Under the pieces are notes generated by a model that was not told the origin of the DNA, did not search any database, and worked only from the letters and a program-made list of their open reading frames with translations. 64,000 bases of DNA, from the NCBI RefSeq assembly GCF_021233055.1, contig NZ_CP089540.1:62001-126000 (forward strand), written 5' to 3'. Below are positions 54,752-62,450 of the stretch, in pieces (the first letter of the stretch is position 1; each line of letters starts with the position of its first letter). Source of the stretch: Spirosoma oryzicola (lineage in GTDB: Bacteria; Bacteroidota; Bacteroidia; Cytophagales; Spirosomataceae). Made by a program: the position numbers and the translations under genes.

Positions 54752-55648
54752 CTAGATCGTTGGCGTACCACCAGTCACCTGCACGGTACTGCTCGTCATG
54801 TAGCTAGAATCATTGGATGCCAGCAGCACGTAAGCCGGAGCCAGTTCGGCGGGTTGACCTGCTCGCTTCAACGGCACATCCTGACCAAAACTTTTTACTT
54901 TTTCAGGAGGCATCGTCGAAGGAATCAATGGCGTCCAGATCGGGCCGGGCGCAACGCAGTTTACCCGAATGCCTTTTTCGGCCCATAGCTGCCCCAGATT
55001 AGCCGTAAAATTTTGAATAGCTGCCTTGGTAGCCGCATAATCCAGCAATGTAGGGCTGGGCTTGTAGGCATTGATCGATGTTGTGTTGACCACCGTACTA
55101 CCCGGCTTGAGGTGATTTTCAGCTGCTTTGCACAGAAAAAACATCGAGAAAATGTTAGTGCGGAATGTTCGCTCTAACTGTTCCTCGTTAATATCCTGCA
55201 AAGACTCCTGCGACATCTGATACGCGGCATTATTGACCAGAATGTCCAGACCGCCTAACTCATCCACGGCACGCTGCACGAGTTGCTGGCAATGCGCTTC
55301 ACTGCGGATATCGCCAGCCATCAGCACCGCTTTTTGCCCCGCTTCTTCGACATAGCGGGCGGTTTCGCGCGCATCGTCCTCTTCGTCCAGATACGCAATA
55401 AGTATGTCGGCCCCTTCGCGGGCAAAAGCAATTGCTACAGCCCGGCCAATGCCCGAATCGGCTCCGGTGATGAGCGCTTTACGCCCTGTCAACTTTCCTG
55501 AACCTTTGTACGATTCTTCCCCATGATCGGCCTTAGGCTGCAACTGATCTTCATGGCCTGGTACATCCTGTTGCTGCTCAGGATGAGGAGGTTGAGGGTA
55601 TTTTTTCAGCGGGTCCTCCATTGAGGACGTTGTGGGTTGAGCTGTCAT
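54752..55648 (-). CDS. SDR family oxidoreductase (YghA/YhdF-like, long N terminus)
   Basis: A 298-residue short-chain dehydrogenase. A hydrophilic N-terminal extension of about 50 residues (rich in Pro, Gln, His) precedes the Rossmann motif GADSGIGRA. NNAAYQMSQ and the catalytic YAATKAA follow; the C terminus (SSYMTSSTVQVTGG) is the standard SDR end. This extended group includes E. coli YghA and general-stress proteins of other bacteria; substrates are ill-defined (often a 'glucose 1-dehydrogenase' label). Gene alone on the minus strand, divergent from the LacI-type regulator. Confidence 0.9.
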   Translation of the reverse strand: MTAQPTTSSMEDPLKKYPQPPHPEQQQDVPGHEDQLQPKADHGEESYKGSGKLTGRKALITGADSGIGRAVAIAFAREGADILIAYLDEEDDARETARYVEEAGQKAVLMAGDIRSEAHCQQLVQRAVDELGGLDILVNNAAYQMSQESLQDINEEQLERTFRTNIFSMFFLCKAAENHLKPGSTVVNTTSINAYKPSPTLLDYAATKAAIQNFTANLGQLWAEKGIRVNCVAPGPIWTPLIPSTMPPEKVKSFGQDVPLKRAGQPAELAPAYVLLASNDSSYMTSSTVQVTGGTPTI

Positions 55649-56001
55649 AGTTGTTGGTTAAATTTTTGCGACCTATGGCAATAACCGCTTCGCAACCGGG
55701 ATAAGACGGTAAAATTTTCCTGAGTAAGGAAACGGTACCGCAACATTGAAAGGCTTTTAGGTCAGCATCTCTGGAAGCTGATGCGTCTTGTTACGTAGCA
55801 TTTTTGGAGAAGTTACCGATTTGCTTTTCGAGGTCAGTGTACCTGAGTAAATCGAATCTGTAGTCCTTCTTTTACCGCCGTGCTTGTCAGTAAGTCCGAT
55901 TCGTCAGCGCAGTTTTTGGGGAGAACGTCCATAATTATTGCCTAACTTTCGTGAAATACTGAACTGATCCAGGTTTCACGGCCTATCCGTTATTGCAACC
56001 A
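55649..56001. other. Divergent intergenic region
   Basis: About 350 bases between the divergent SDR and LacI-type genes. No repeat or hairpin recognised, and in particular no copy of the GGGTACGTACCC palindrome found elsewhere in this locus, so the LacI gene is not obviously autoregulated through that site. Confidence 0.5.
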
Positions 56002-57060
56002 ATGAAAAAAAAGGAGATACCAGGTGTTAAAGAAATTGCTCGTCGTGCCAACGTCGCTATCGCCACCGTCGATCGGGTAATTCATAATCGAACTGGTGTT
56101 TCGGCTAAAACGCGGGAAAAAATAAACCAGATCATCGCCGAGCTTAATTACCAACCCAACCTGCTAGCCAGGCGATTAGCTTCCAATAAGATTCTTTCCA
56201 TTGCCGTTTTGATTCCGTCGGTCACCGAAGAAACCGACTTCTGGGAAGCGCCGTTGCAGGGAGTCCGACAGGCCGAAGCCGAAATCCGACAATACGGAAT
56301 CAACGTTGATCTTTATTTTTTCAACCTAAGCGATCCCCGCACTTTTGTCGAACAGGCGAACCGAATTGTAGACGCTTCCGTCGATGGCCTTGTTTTAGCG
56401 CCCTCCTTTGTGGACGAAGCCCGTGAGTTTACCGACGCATGTCAAAAAGCCAATATCCCGTTTGTCTTCATCGACTCCACTATACCCAATCAACGGAGCC
56501 TGTCTTACATCGGTCCGCCGTTGTTTCAGAGTGGTTATCTGGCCGGAAAATTATGTACCTATCGCTTGCAGGAGCACAGTAAGTTGCTGGTTGTTAATAT
56601 CGCTACGTCGCTGGATAGCTTTACGTACCAGCAAATTGAAGAAGGATTTCGGGCTTACTTTACCGACCACAAGCTGACCTACCCAATTTTAAAGGCCAAT
56701 ATCCAGCAGACCGACTACCCCTCTATTGCTCTACACTTGCAAGATCTGTTTACCGCTCACGAAGCGATTGATGCCGTGTTTGTTAGTAATTCCCGCGTCT
56801 TCTCGGTTGCCCGTTTTCTCGAAAGTGCCGATTTACTAAAGAGACCGCTGTTGATCGGTTATGATTTCGTTAATGAAAACATCCGCTTTCTGGCTAGTGG
56901 TATCATTGATTTCCTGATTTGCCACCAGCCAAAAGAACAAGGCTACCGAAGCATCATGGCTTTATACCAACACTTAATTCTTTCGGCTTCCGTCGCGAAG
57001 GAACATTACATGCCCATCGACATCGTCACCCAGGAAAACCAGGCTTTTTATCGAAATTAA
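56002..57060 (+). CDS. LacI family transcriptional regulator
   Basis: A 352-residue repressor-like protein. The N-terminal DNA-binding domain has VKEIARRANVAIATVDRVIH (helix-turn-helix at about 5-25) followed by the hinge LNYQPNLLARRLAS. The rest is a periplasmic-binding-protein-like sugar-sensing domain (about 60-350), including SIAVLIPSVTEE and FRVFIDSTI-like segments (actual text FVFIDSTIP). The ATG at 56002 is used; TTG at 55993 is an unlikely alternative. Three CGGGTACGTACCCG palindromes with the central CpG usual for LacI operators lie downstream in this locus and are its likely targets. Confidence 0.93.
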   Translation: MKKKEIPGVKEIARRANVAIATVDRVIHNRTGVSAKTREKINQIIAELNYQPNLLARRLASNKILSIAVLIPSVTEETDFWEAPLQGVRQAEAEIRQYGINVDLYFFNLSDPRTFVEQANRIVDASVDGLVLAPSFVDEAREFTDACQKANIPFVFIDSTIPNQRSLSYIGPPLFQSGYLAGKLCTYRLQEHSKLLVVNIATSLDSFTYQQIEEGFRAYFTDHKLTYPILKANIQQTDYPSIALHLQDLFTAHEAIDAVFVSNSRVFSVARFLESADLLKRPLLIGYDFVNENIRFLASGIIDFLICHQPKEQGYRSIMALYQHLILSASVAKEHYMPIDIVTQENQAFYRN

Positions 57061-57133
57061 TTAGCTAGGGTCACAAAGCTTTAGGCCATACTTTATCGCT
57101 GTCAAACTTTATCAGGCAGAATTAAATGAAACT

Positions 57134-57164
57134 TTTGGACTGATTTATTGCTACTCTAAAAATG
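57134..57164 (+). promoter_or_regulatory. Possible promoter of the first Gfo/Idh gene
   Basis: TTTG (57134-57137) is followed after 19 bases by TAAAAATG (57157-57164), a 6 of 8 match to the Bacteroidota -7 box TAnnTTTG. The operator palindrome begins nine bases further on, which would suit repression. Confidence 0.35.
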
Positions 57165-57172
57165 TGTGTATA

Positions 57173-57194
57173 TTTACGGGTACGTACCCGTAAA
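57173..57194. promoter_or_regulatory. 22-bp palindromic operator before the first Gfo/Idh gene
   Basis: TTTACGGGTAC and GTACCCGTAAA form a perfect 22-bp palindrome with a central CpG, 45 bases before the start codon at 57239. The same CGGGTACGTACCCG core is found twice before the SusC gene. Central-CpG palindromes are typical of LacI-family operators, and a LacI gene lies just upstream. Confidence 0.75.
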
Positions 57195-57238
57195 AACGTA
57201 TTTCTCCTTCGTTCACCCCGCTATCAGCCATCCGTTTT

Positions 57239-58252
57239 ATGACTACTTTATTGCACGATCGTCGGCAATTTATCCAGAAAGCTTCGTTGGGAAGTCTGGC
57301 ACTTGGCTTATCACCAATGGCATGGTCAACAAAACAGGAATCGGCAGAAGGTAAGCGGGTGGGAATCATTGGCCTGGATACATCGCACAGCGTAGCTTTT
57401 ACGAAAGCCTTGAACGGAGGTGGTTCAGACTATGCCAATTACAAAATAGTAGCTGCTTACCCGTATGGGAGCAAGACGATTGAGAGCAGCGCGAAGCGAA
57501 TTCCTGACTACATCAACGAGGTAAAAAAATTAGGGGTTGACATCGTCGATTCAATTGATGAGCTGCTCAAAAAAGTTGACGTGGTTTTGCTGGAAACCAA
57601 CGATGGTCGGCTTCATCTGGAACAGCTTAGACCGGTACTCAAAGCCGGGAAGCGCGTTTTTATCGACAAGCCCATCGCTGCGTCACTAAGCGACGTAGTA
57701 GCCATATTTGATCTGGCTCGTTCCTATAATCTACCTATTTTCTCAGCCTCGTCGCTGCGGTATATCAAGGGCGTTGACAGCATCGATAAAAGTCAGGTGC
57801 TGGGAGCGGATACGTTTAGCCCGGCGGTATTGGAAAAAACACATCCCGACTTTTTCTGGTACGGCGTCCACGGCGTTGAAACGCTGTATACTGTTATGGG
57901 AACGGGTTGCCAGCAAGTAATTCGGGCGCACACCGATGGAACCGACGTTGTCGTCGGAACGTGGGCGGATGGTCGGATTGGTACGTTTCGGGGAACGCGG
58001 ACCGGCAAACACGAATACGGAGGAACCGTTTACACGCAGGCTGGTGCTGTCAAGCTGGGTCCTTACGACGGGTACAATGCCTTGTTGAAGGAAATCATTA
58101 CCTATTTCGAAACCGGTAAGCCTCCCGTATCGCCCGAAGAAACAATCGAAATCTTTACGTTCATGGAAGCCGCCGATGAAAGTAAACGACAGGGGGGAGC
58201 GGCTGTCGTTCTGGCGAGTGTCCTAGAAAAAGCAAAACGAAAAAATCCTTAG
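57239..58252 (+). CDS. Gfo/Idh/MocA family oxidoreductase with Tat-like signal
   Basis: A 337-residue protein with an N-terminal DRRQFIQKASLGSLALGL twin-arginine signal. It continues with a Rossmann fold (GKRVGIIGLDTSHS) and the Gfo/Idh signature KRVFIDKPIAASL, in which the Lys is the usual catalytic residue of the E-K-P motif (here D-K-P, a change at the first position). Members oxidise sugars or related polyols using NAD(P). An exported version would have to bind its cofactor before export. It is the first gene after the LacI regulator, with an operator in front, and is probably transcribed with the next three genes. Confidence 0.85.
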   Translation: MTTLLHDRRQFIQKASLGSLALGLSPMAWSTKQESAEGKRVGIIGLDTSHSVAFTKALNGGGSDYANYKIVAAYPYGSKTIESSAKRIPDYINEVKKLGVDIVDSIDELLKKVDVVLLETNDGRLHLEQLRPVLKAGKRVFIDKPIAASLSDVVAIFDLARSYNLPIFSASSLRYIKGVDSIDKSQVLGADTFSPAVLEKTHPDFFWYGVHGVETLYTVMGTGCQQVIRAHTDGTDVVVGTWADGRIGTFRGTRTGKHEYGGTVYTQAGAVKLGPYDGYNALLKEIITYFETGKPPVSPEETIEIFTFMEAADESKRQGGAAVVLASVLEKAKRKNP

Positions 58253-58293
58253 TCAACCCAGCGTTCCCAGGCATTCCTAAACCCAACTTTTAT

Positions 58294-59661
58294 ATGCATA
58301 ATGAGGAACAGACTCATTTCGACAGCGCACGCCGACGTTTCATTAGCCGTACTTTGACAGGCGCTACTGCGTTGGCTGTGGGTGGCATACTACCGAGCTT
58401 TAGCCCTAAAAGTTATGCACGTATTCTTGGAGCCAACGAAAAAGTACGAGTGGGCATGATGGGTGTAAACAGCCGGGGCCTGGCACTAGCCAGTAACTTT
58501 GCTTTACAACCCAACTGTGAGGTAATTTCGATTTCGGATGTCGATCAGCGAGCCGCTGCCAAATGCCTGACTACTGTTGAAGGCATTCAGCAAACGAAGC
58601 CCAAAAATCTGCCTGATTTCAGGAAGGCGCTGGAAAACAAAGACCTGGATGCCTTAATTATTGCTGCGCCGGACCACTGGCATGCCCCAGCCGCCCTGCT
58701 GGCGTCTAAAGCGGGCAAGCATGTTTACCTCGAAAAGCCGTGTAGTCACAATCCGCACGAGGGTGAACTGCTGGTAGCCAGTGTCAAAAAATATAAGAAT
58801 GTTGTCCAGATGGGCAATCAGCGCCGATCCTGGCCCAACGTAGCCCAGGCGATCAAGGACGTTCAAGGTGGCGTTATTGGCCGGCCTTATTTTGCGAAAG
58901 GCTGGTATACCAACAACCGCGCTTCGATTGGCACGGGTAAAGCGGTCGCCGTACCATCCTGGCTGGATTACGAACTCTGGCAGGGACCGGCTCCGCGCCA
59001 AACCTTCAAAGACAACCTTATTCACTACAACTGGCACTGGTTCTGGCACTGGGGCACCGGTGAAGCCTGCAACAACGGTACGCACATGCTCGACCTGATG
59101 CGGTGGGGGCTGGGCGTCGATTATCCGACCAAGGTAACCTCAACGGGTGGCCGTTATCGGTACAAAGACGACTGGGAAACGCCCGATACGCAGGTCATCA
59201 ATCTGGAATTTCCGAATAATACGGCCATGACTTGGGAAGGCCGAAGCTGTAATGGCCGAACCGTTGAAGGCACCAGCGTGGGGGTTATGTTTTATGGCGA
59301 ATCGGGTTCGCTTCTGATTGAATCCGGCAATTCGTACAAAGTTTTTGATCTGGAAAACAAGCTGGTGAAGGACGTCAAGAACGATCTTCAGATTGATCCG
59401 AGAAATCGGATGAATCCATCGCAGGCGCTCGATGCCATTCATATCCAGAACTTTTTCGACAGCATCAAAAAAGGCGCAACGCTAGCATCCGATATTACCG
59501 GAGGACATAAAAGCACATTGCTTTGTCAACTCGGTAACATTGCGCAGCGGACGGGCGGAATGCTCGCTATTGACCCGTCAAACGGGCACATCAAAAACAA
59601 CAAAGAAGCCGAAAAACTCTGGCGCCGGACGTACCAATCGGGTTGGGAGCCAACGATTTAA
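58294..59661 (+). CDS. Gfo/Idh/MocA family oxidoreductase with Tat signal
   Basis: A 455-residue protein. The N terminus has ARRRFISRTLTGATALAVGG, a twin-arginine signal. A Rossmann part (VRVGMMGVNSRGLALA) and the classical signature HVYLEKPCSHNPHEGE, with the catalytic EKP, follow. The C-terminal substrate domain holds HWFWHWGTGEACNNGTHMLDLMRWG, a histidine/tryptophan-rich stretch common in exported Bacteroidota members. The gene begins 41 bases after the first oxidoreductase and overlaps the space before NagA. A glycoside-cleaving GH109-like role is possible for exported members, but no diagnostic motif was recognised. Confidence 0.88.
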   Translation: MHNEEQTHFDSARRRFISRTLTGATALAVGGILPSFSPKSYARILGANEKVRVGMMGVNSRGLALASNFALQPNCEVISISDVDQRAAAKCLTTVEGIQQTKPKNLPDFRKALENKDLDALIIAAPDHWHAPAALLASKAGKHVYLEKPCSHNPHEGELLVASVKKYKNVVQMGNQRRSWPNVAQAIKDVQGGVIGRPYFAKGWYTNNRASIGTGKAVAVPSWLDYELWQGPAPRQTFKDNLIHYNWHWFWHWGTGEACNNGTHMLDLMRWGLGVDYPTKVTSTGGRYRYKDDWETPDTQVINLEFPNNTAMTWEGRSCNGRTVEGTSVGVMFYGESGSLLIESGNSYKVFDLENKLVKDVKNDLQIDPRNRMNPSQALDAIHIQNFFDSIKKGATLASDITGGHKSTLLCQLGNIAQRTGGMLAIDPSNGHIKNNKEAEKLWRRTYQSGWEPTI

Positions 59662-59696
59662 ACGGATCATCGTGTCAACCGCATATCAGCCGTAGC

Positions 59697-60896
59697 ATGG
59701 GCTATCTTAAACTTAAAAATGGAACGCTCATCACACCCTTTCGGTATATCCGGGGTGGAACAGTCGTGATGCAGGATGGGTTGATTGTCGGCGTTCACGA
59801 ACGGGATGTCGACGTACCCGGTGCCGTCGAACGGGATGTGGAAGGACGCTATGTAGCGCCGGGTTTTATTGACATTCACGTTCACGGGGGAGGAGGACAC
59901 GATTTTATGGATGGTACCGACACGGCATTCCTGAAAATCGCTGAATTGCACGCTCAATACGGAACGACATCGCTGGTACCAACTACGCTAACGGCTGAAA
60001 AAGAGGATCTGCTTAAAACGCTGGACAATTACGAGCGCGCTAATCAACAGAACCGTCAGGGTGCAAATTTTCTGGGCATTCACCTGGAGGGACCTTACTT
60101 TGCGTTAAGTCAGCGGGGTGCTCAGGACCCGCGTTACATCCGCAATCCGAACCCCGCCGAATACGAAGAAATACTGGCTTATTCATCGTCCATCGCCCGG
60201 TGGAGTGCGGCCCCTGAACTGAATGGTGCTATTTCGTTTGGCCGTCGACTACGCGAAAAAGGCATTCTAGCCGCCATTGCCCATACCGACGCCGTTTACG
60301 AAGACGTGCTCGAAGCGTATGAGAACGGGTATACACTGGCTACCCACTTGTACTCGGCTATGTCGGGCGTAACGCGCCGGAACGCGTTCCGTTACGCGGG
60401 GGCTATTGAAAGCGCTTTGCTACTCGATATGGACGTTGAAATCATCACCGATGGTATTCACCTGCCTCCTCCGTTGTTGAAACTGGTATACAAAATTAAA
60501 GGTGCAGACCGAACGGCGTTGATCACAGATGCTATGCGGGCGGCTGGTATGCCAGAAGGAGACAGCATTCTTGGCTCACTGACCAACGGGCTACCTGTTC
60601 TGGTTGAAGACGGCGTAGCGAAACTGCCCGACCGATCTTCGTTCGCGGGGAGCATCGCTACGGCTAATCAGTTGGTTCGTAACATGGTTCAACTGGCTGA
60701 CGTGTCATTGCTCGATGCCGTTCGCATGGCCAGCACTACGCCCGCCCGTATTATGAGCGTCGATTCCAGAAAAGGGTCGCTGGTTGCTGGTAAAGATGCA
60801 GACGTAGTGGTTTTCGATGAGAATATCACGATTGATACTACGATTGTCGGGGGAAACATCGTCTACTCGAAAGCGCAGGTTGCTCATACCATTTAG
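59697..60896 (+). CDS. nagA: N-acetylglucosamine-6-phosphate deacetylase
   Basis: A 399-residue amidohydrolase-superfamily enzyme. It removes acetate from N-acetylglucosamine-6-phosphate to give glucosamine-6-phosphate in amino-sugar breakdown. The metal-binding motif is D59-IHVHGG with H61 and H63; HLEGPYF follows, and the catalytic aspartate is D278 in TDAMRAAGMPEG. The start at 59697 (MGYLKLKNGTLIT) is chosen, since the TTG at 59643 would overlap the previous gene and add residues unlike the family. It lies 35 bases after the second oxidoreductase and 49 before a DUF5009 gene, in the LacI-controlled cluster. Confidence 0.92.
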   Translation: MGYLKLKNGTLITPFRYIRGGTVVMQDGLIVGVHERDVDVPGAVERDVEGRYVAPGFIDIHVHGGGGHDFMDGTDTAFLKIAELHAQYGTTSLVPTTLTAEKEDLLKTLDNYERANQQNRQGANFLGIHLEGPYFALSQRGAQDPRYIRNPNPAEYEEILAYSSSIARWSAAPELNGAISFGRRLREKGILAAIAHTDAVYEDVLEAYENGYTLATHLYSAMSGVTRRNAFRYAGAIESALLLDMDVEIITDGIHLPPPLLKLVYKIKGADRTALITDAMRAAGMPEGDSILGSLTNGLPVLVEDGVAKLPDRSSFAGSIATANQLVRNMVQLADVSLLDAVRMASTTPARIMSVDSRKGSLVAGKDADVVVFDENITIDTTIVGGNIVYSKAQVAHTI

Positions 60897-60945
60897 TGCA
60901 TACCATACTGTTCAATGCCTTACTCTCTAGCTAAATCCGAAAAAG

Positions 60946-62112
60946 ATGCTGACCGACCTTTCTGCTGAACAGGCAAAGACTGAACCTAACCAGCTGCCAT
61001 TGGATTCCTCAGCGCCATTTCGGCTGCAATCCCTGGATACATTGCGGGGATTCGATATGTTCTGGATTGCGGGGGGCGACAAGCTGGTCCATGTGTTGGC
61101 CGACGTAACGGGCTGGGGTTGGGCACTGGTGGTGGCTGATCAATTTACCCATGTTTACTGGCACGGTTTCCACGCTTATGATCTGATTTTCCCGCTGTTC
61201 CTGTTCCTGGCCGGCGTTTCTACTCCTTTTTCGTTAGGCAGCCGACTGGAAAAAGGAGTAAGTCCCAACCAGTTGATTCGAAAAGTAATCCAACGTGGGA
61301 TTGTCCTGGTTTTGCTTGGGATTTTGTACAACAATGGCTTATTCAAAACCGAATGGACGCATATGCGCTACCCAAGCGTATTGGGACGAATTGGGCTGGC
61401 GGGCATGTTTGCCCAGCTAATTTATCTATACGCGTCCCGGCGATCGCAGTACGTGTGGTTCGCCGGATTGCTCATTGGTTACTGGCTAATCATTCAGTTG
61501 GTGCCCGTTCCCGGTTGCGGAGCTGGTTTGATTACTCCTGAATGCAATCCGGCAACGTACCTGGATAAGACCTTATTACCGGGCCGAATGTACAATGAAG
61601 TCTATGACCCGGTGGGTATCTTATCAACATTGCCCGCTATTGCTACCGCTTTACTGGGAATTTTTGCGGGTAATCTGCTCCGAACACCAGAACAAACATT
61701 GTCCAAATCCCGAAAAGCGATGTGGCTTACAGGGAGTGGTTTAGTATGCCTGGTCGTTGCGCTAGGCTGGAATCAGGTTTTTCCCATCAACAAAATTCTT
61801 TGGTCGAGTTCATTCGTCATGCTGACGGGTGGTTTTAGCTTGTTGTTACTAGCGCTCTTTTATAGCATCATCGACATTCTCCACTGGCGTCGGTGGACCT
61901 TCTTTTTTATTGTTATCGGCATGAATTCCATCGTCATCTATATGATCGGCGGATTCGTTGACTTTCGGTACACCGCCAAAGCGTTGTTTGGCGGGATGCT
62001 AGGCTTTTTTCCTGAACCTGTTCAGGCCGTAGGGTTAGTGATAGCCACAATAGCGGTCCTGTGGAGCTTTATGTATGTATTGTACAAACAGAAATGGTTT
62101 CTCAGATTGTAA
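60946..62112 (+). CDS. DUF5009 membrane protein (NagX/HGSNAT-like)
   Basis: A 388-residue membrane protein with about ten helices. The N-terminal cytoplasmic stretch leads into SLDTLRGFDMFWIAGGDKLVH, the family start, then HGFHAYDLIFPLFLFLAGVS. Proteins of this type are related to heparan-alpha-glucosaminide N-acetyltransferase and to NagX, and are often encoded beside N-acetylglucosamine genes. It may transfer acetyl groups to glucosamine residues across the inner membrane, or transport them. Its place after nagA supports an amino-sugar role. Confidence 0.85.
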   Translation: MLTDLSAEQAKTEPNQLPLDSSAPFRLQSLDTLRGFDMFWIAGGDKLVHVLADVTGWGWALVVADQFTHVYWHGFHAYDLIFPLFLFLAGVSTPFSLGSRLEKGVSPNQLIRKVIQRGIVLVLLGILYNNGLFKTEWTHMRYPSVLGRIGLAGMFAQLIYLYASRRSQYVWFAGLLIGYWLIIQLVPVPGCGAGLITPECNPATYLDKTLLPGRMYNEVYDPVGILSTLPAIATALLGIFAGNLLRTPEQTLSKSRKAMWLTGSGLVCLVVALGWNQVFPINKILWSSSFVMLTGGFSLLLLALFYSIIDILHWRRWTFFFIVIGMNSIVIYMIGGFVDFRYTAKALFGGMLGFFPEPVQAVGLVIATIAVLWSFMYVLYKQKWFLRL

Positions 62113-62223
62113 GCTGTATAAGCGTAAGTTCAAACAGGAAAAATATTATGTACTTAGTTCAAGCATAAATTGCTCGTTAATTTTCTTTGAATAGAGATGT
62201 GCAAAATAAATTTCTGTCAATGA

Positions 62224-62254
62224 TTTGATTGTATTTAATTGTTTTTTACTTTTC
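62224..62254 (+). promoter_or_regulatory. Possible promoter of the SusC gene
   Basis: TTTG (62224-62227), a 19-base spacer and TACTTTTC (62247-62254), a 7 of 8 match to TAnnTTTG. The -7 box runs directly into the operator palindrome at 62251-62270, so a bound repressor would block it. Confidence 0.4.
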
Positions 62255-62270
62255 GGGTACGTACCCGAAA
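62251..62270. promoter_or_regulatory. 20-bp palindromic operator before SusC (site 1)
   Basis: TTTCGGGTAC / GTACCCGAAA is a perfect palindrome sharing the CGGGTACGTACCCG core with the sites at 57173-57194 and 62375-62408. It lies 181 bases before the SusC start and overlaps a promoter-like -7 box. Confidence 0.75.
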
Positions 62271-62374
62271 CCGTTCAAGCTAAAGTAAGAATGTGATCGT
62301 CAACGTCCCTGGAAAGGAATAGGCGAGTGGCAAATCATAAAAAAGTAAAGCGTAATCAATTCTGATTATTTTTT

Positions 62375-62408
62375 TGTCTGGTTGCGGGTACGTACCCGCA
62401 ACCAGACA
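62375..62408. promoter_or_regulatory. 34-bp palindrome before SusC (site 2)
   Basis: Arms 62375-62391 and 62392-62408 form a perfect palindrome whose centre is the same CGGGTACGTACCCG core, extended by TGTCTGGTTG. It ends 42 bases before the SusC start codon. Besides an operator it can fold as a long hairpin in the 5' leader RNA. Confidence 0.75.
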
Positions 62409-62450
62409 GACGTAAACGTAGCCTTACCTATATAGACCAATTCTACATCT

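Noticed and set aside
58294..59661. GH109 alpha-N-acetylgalactosaminidase
   Set aside because: The protein is of the same superfamily and has a Tat signal, but no GH109-specific motif could be confirmed by eye.
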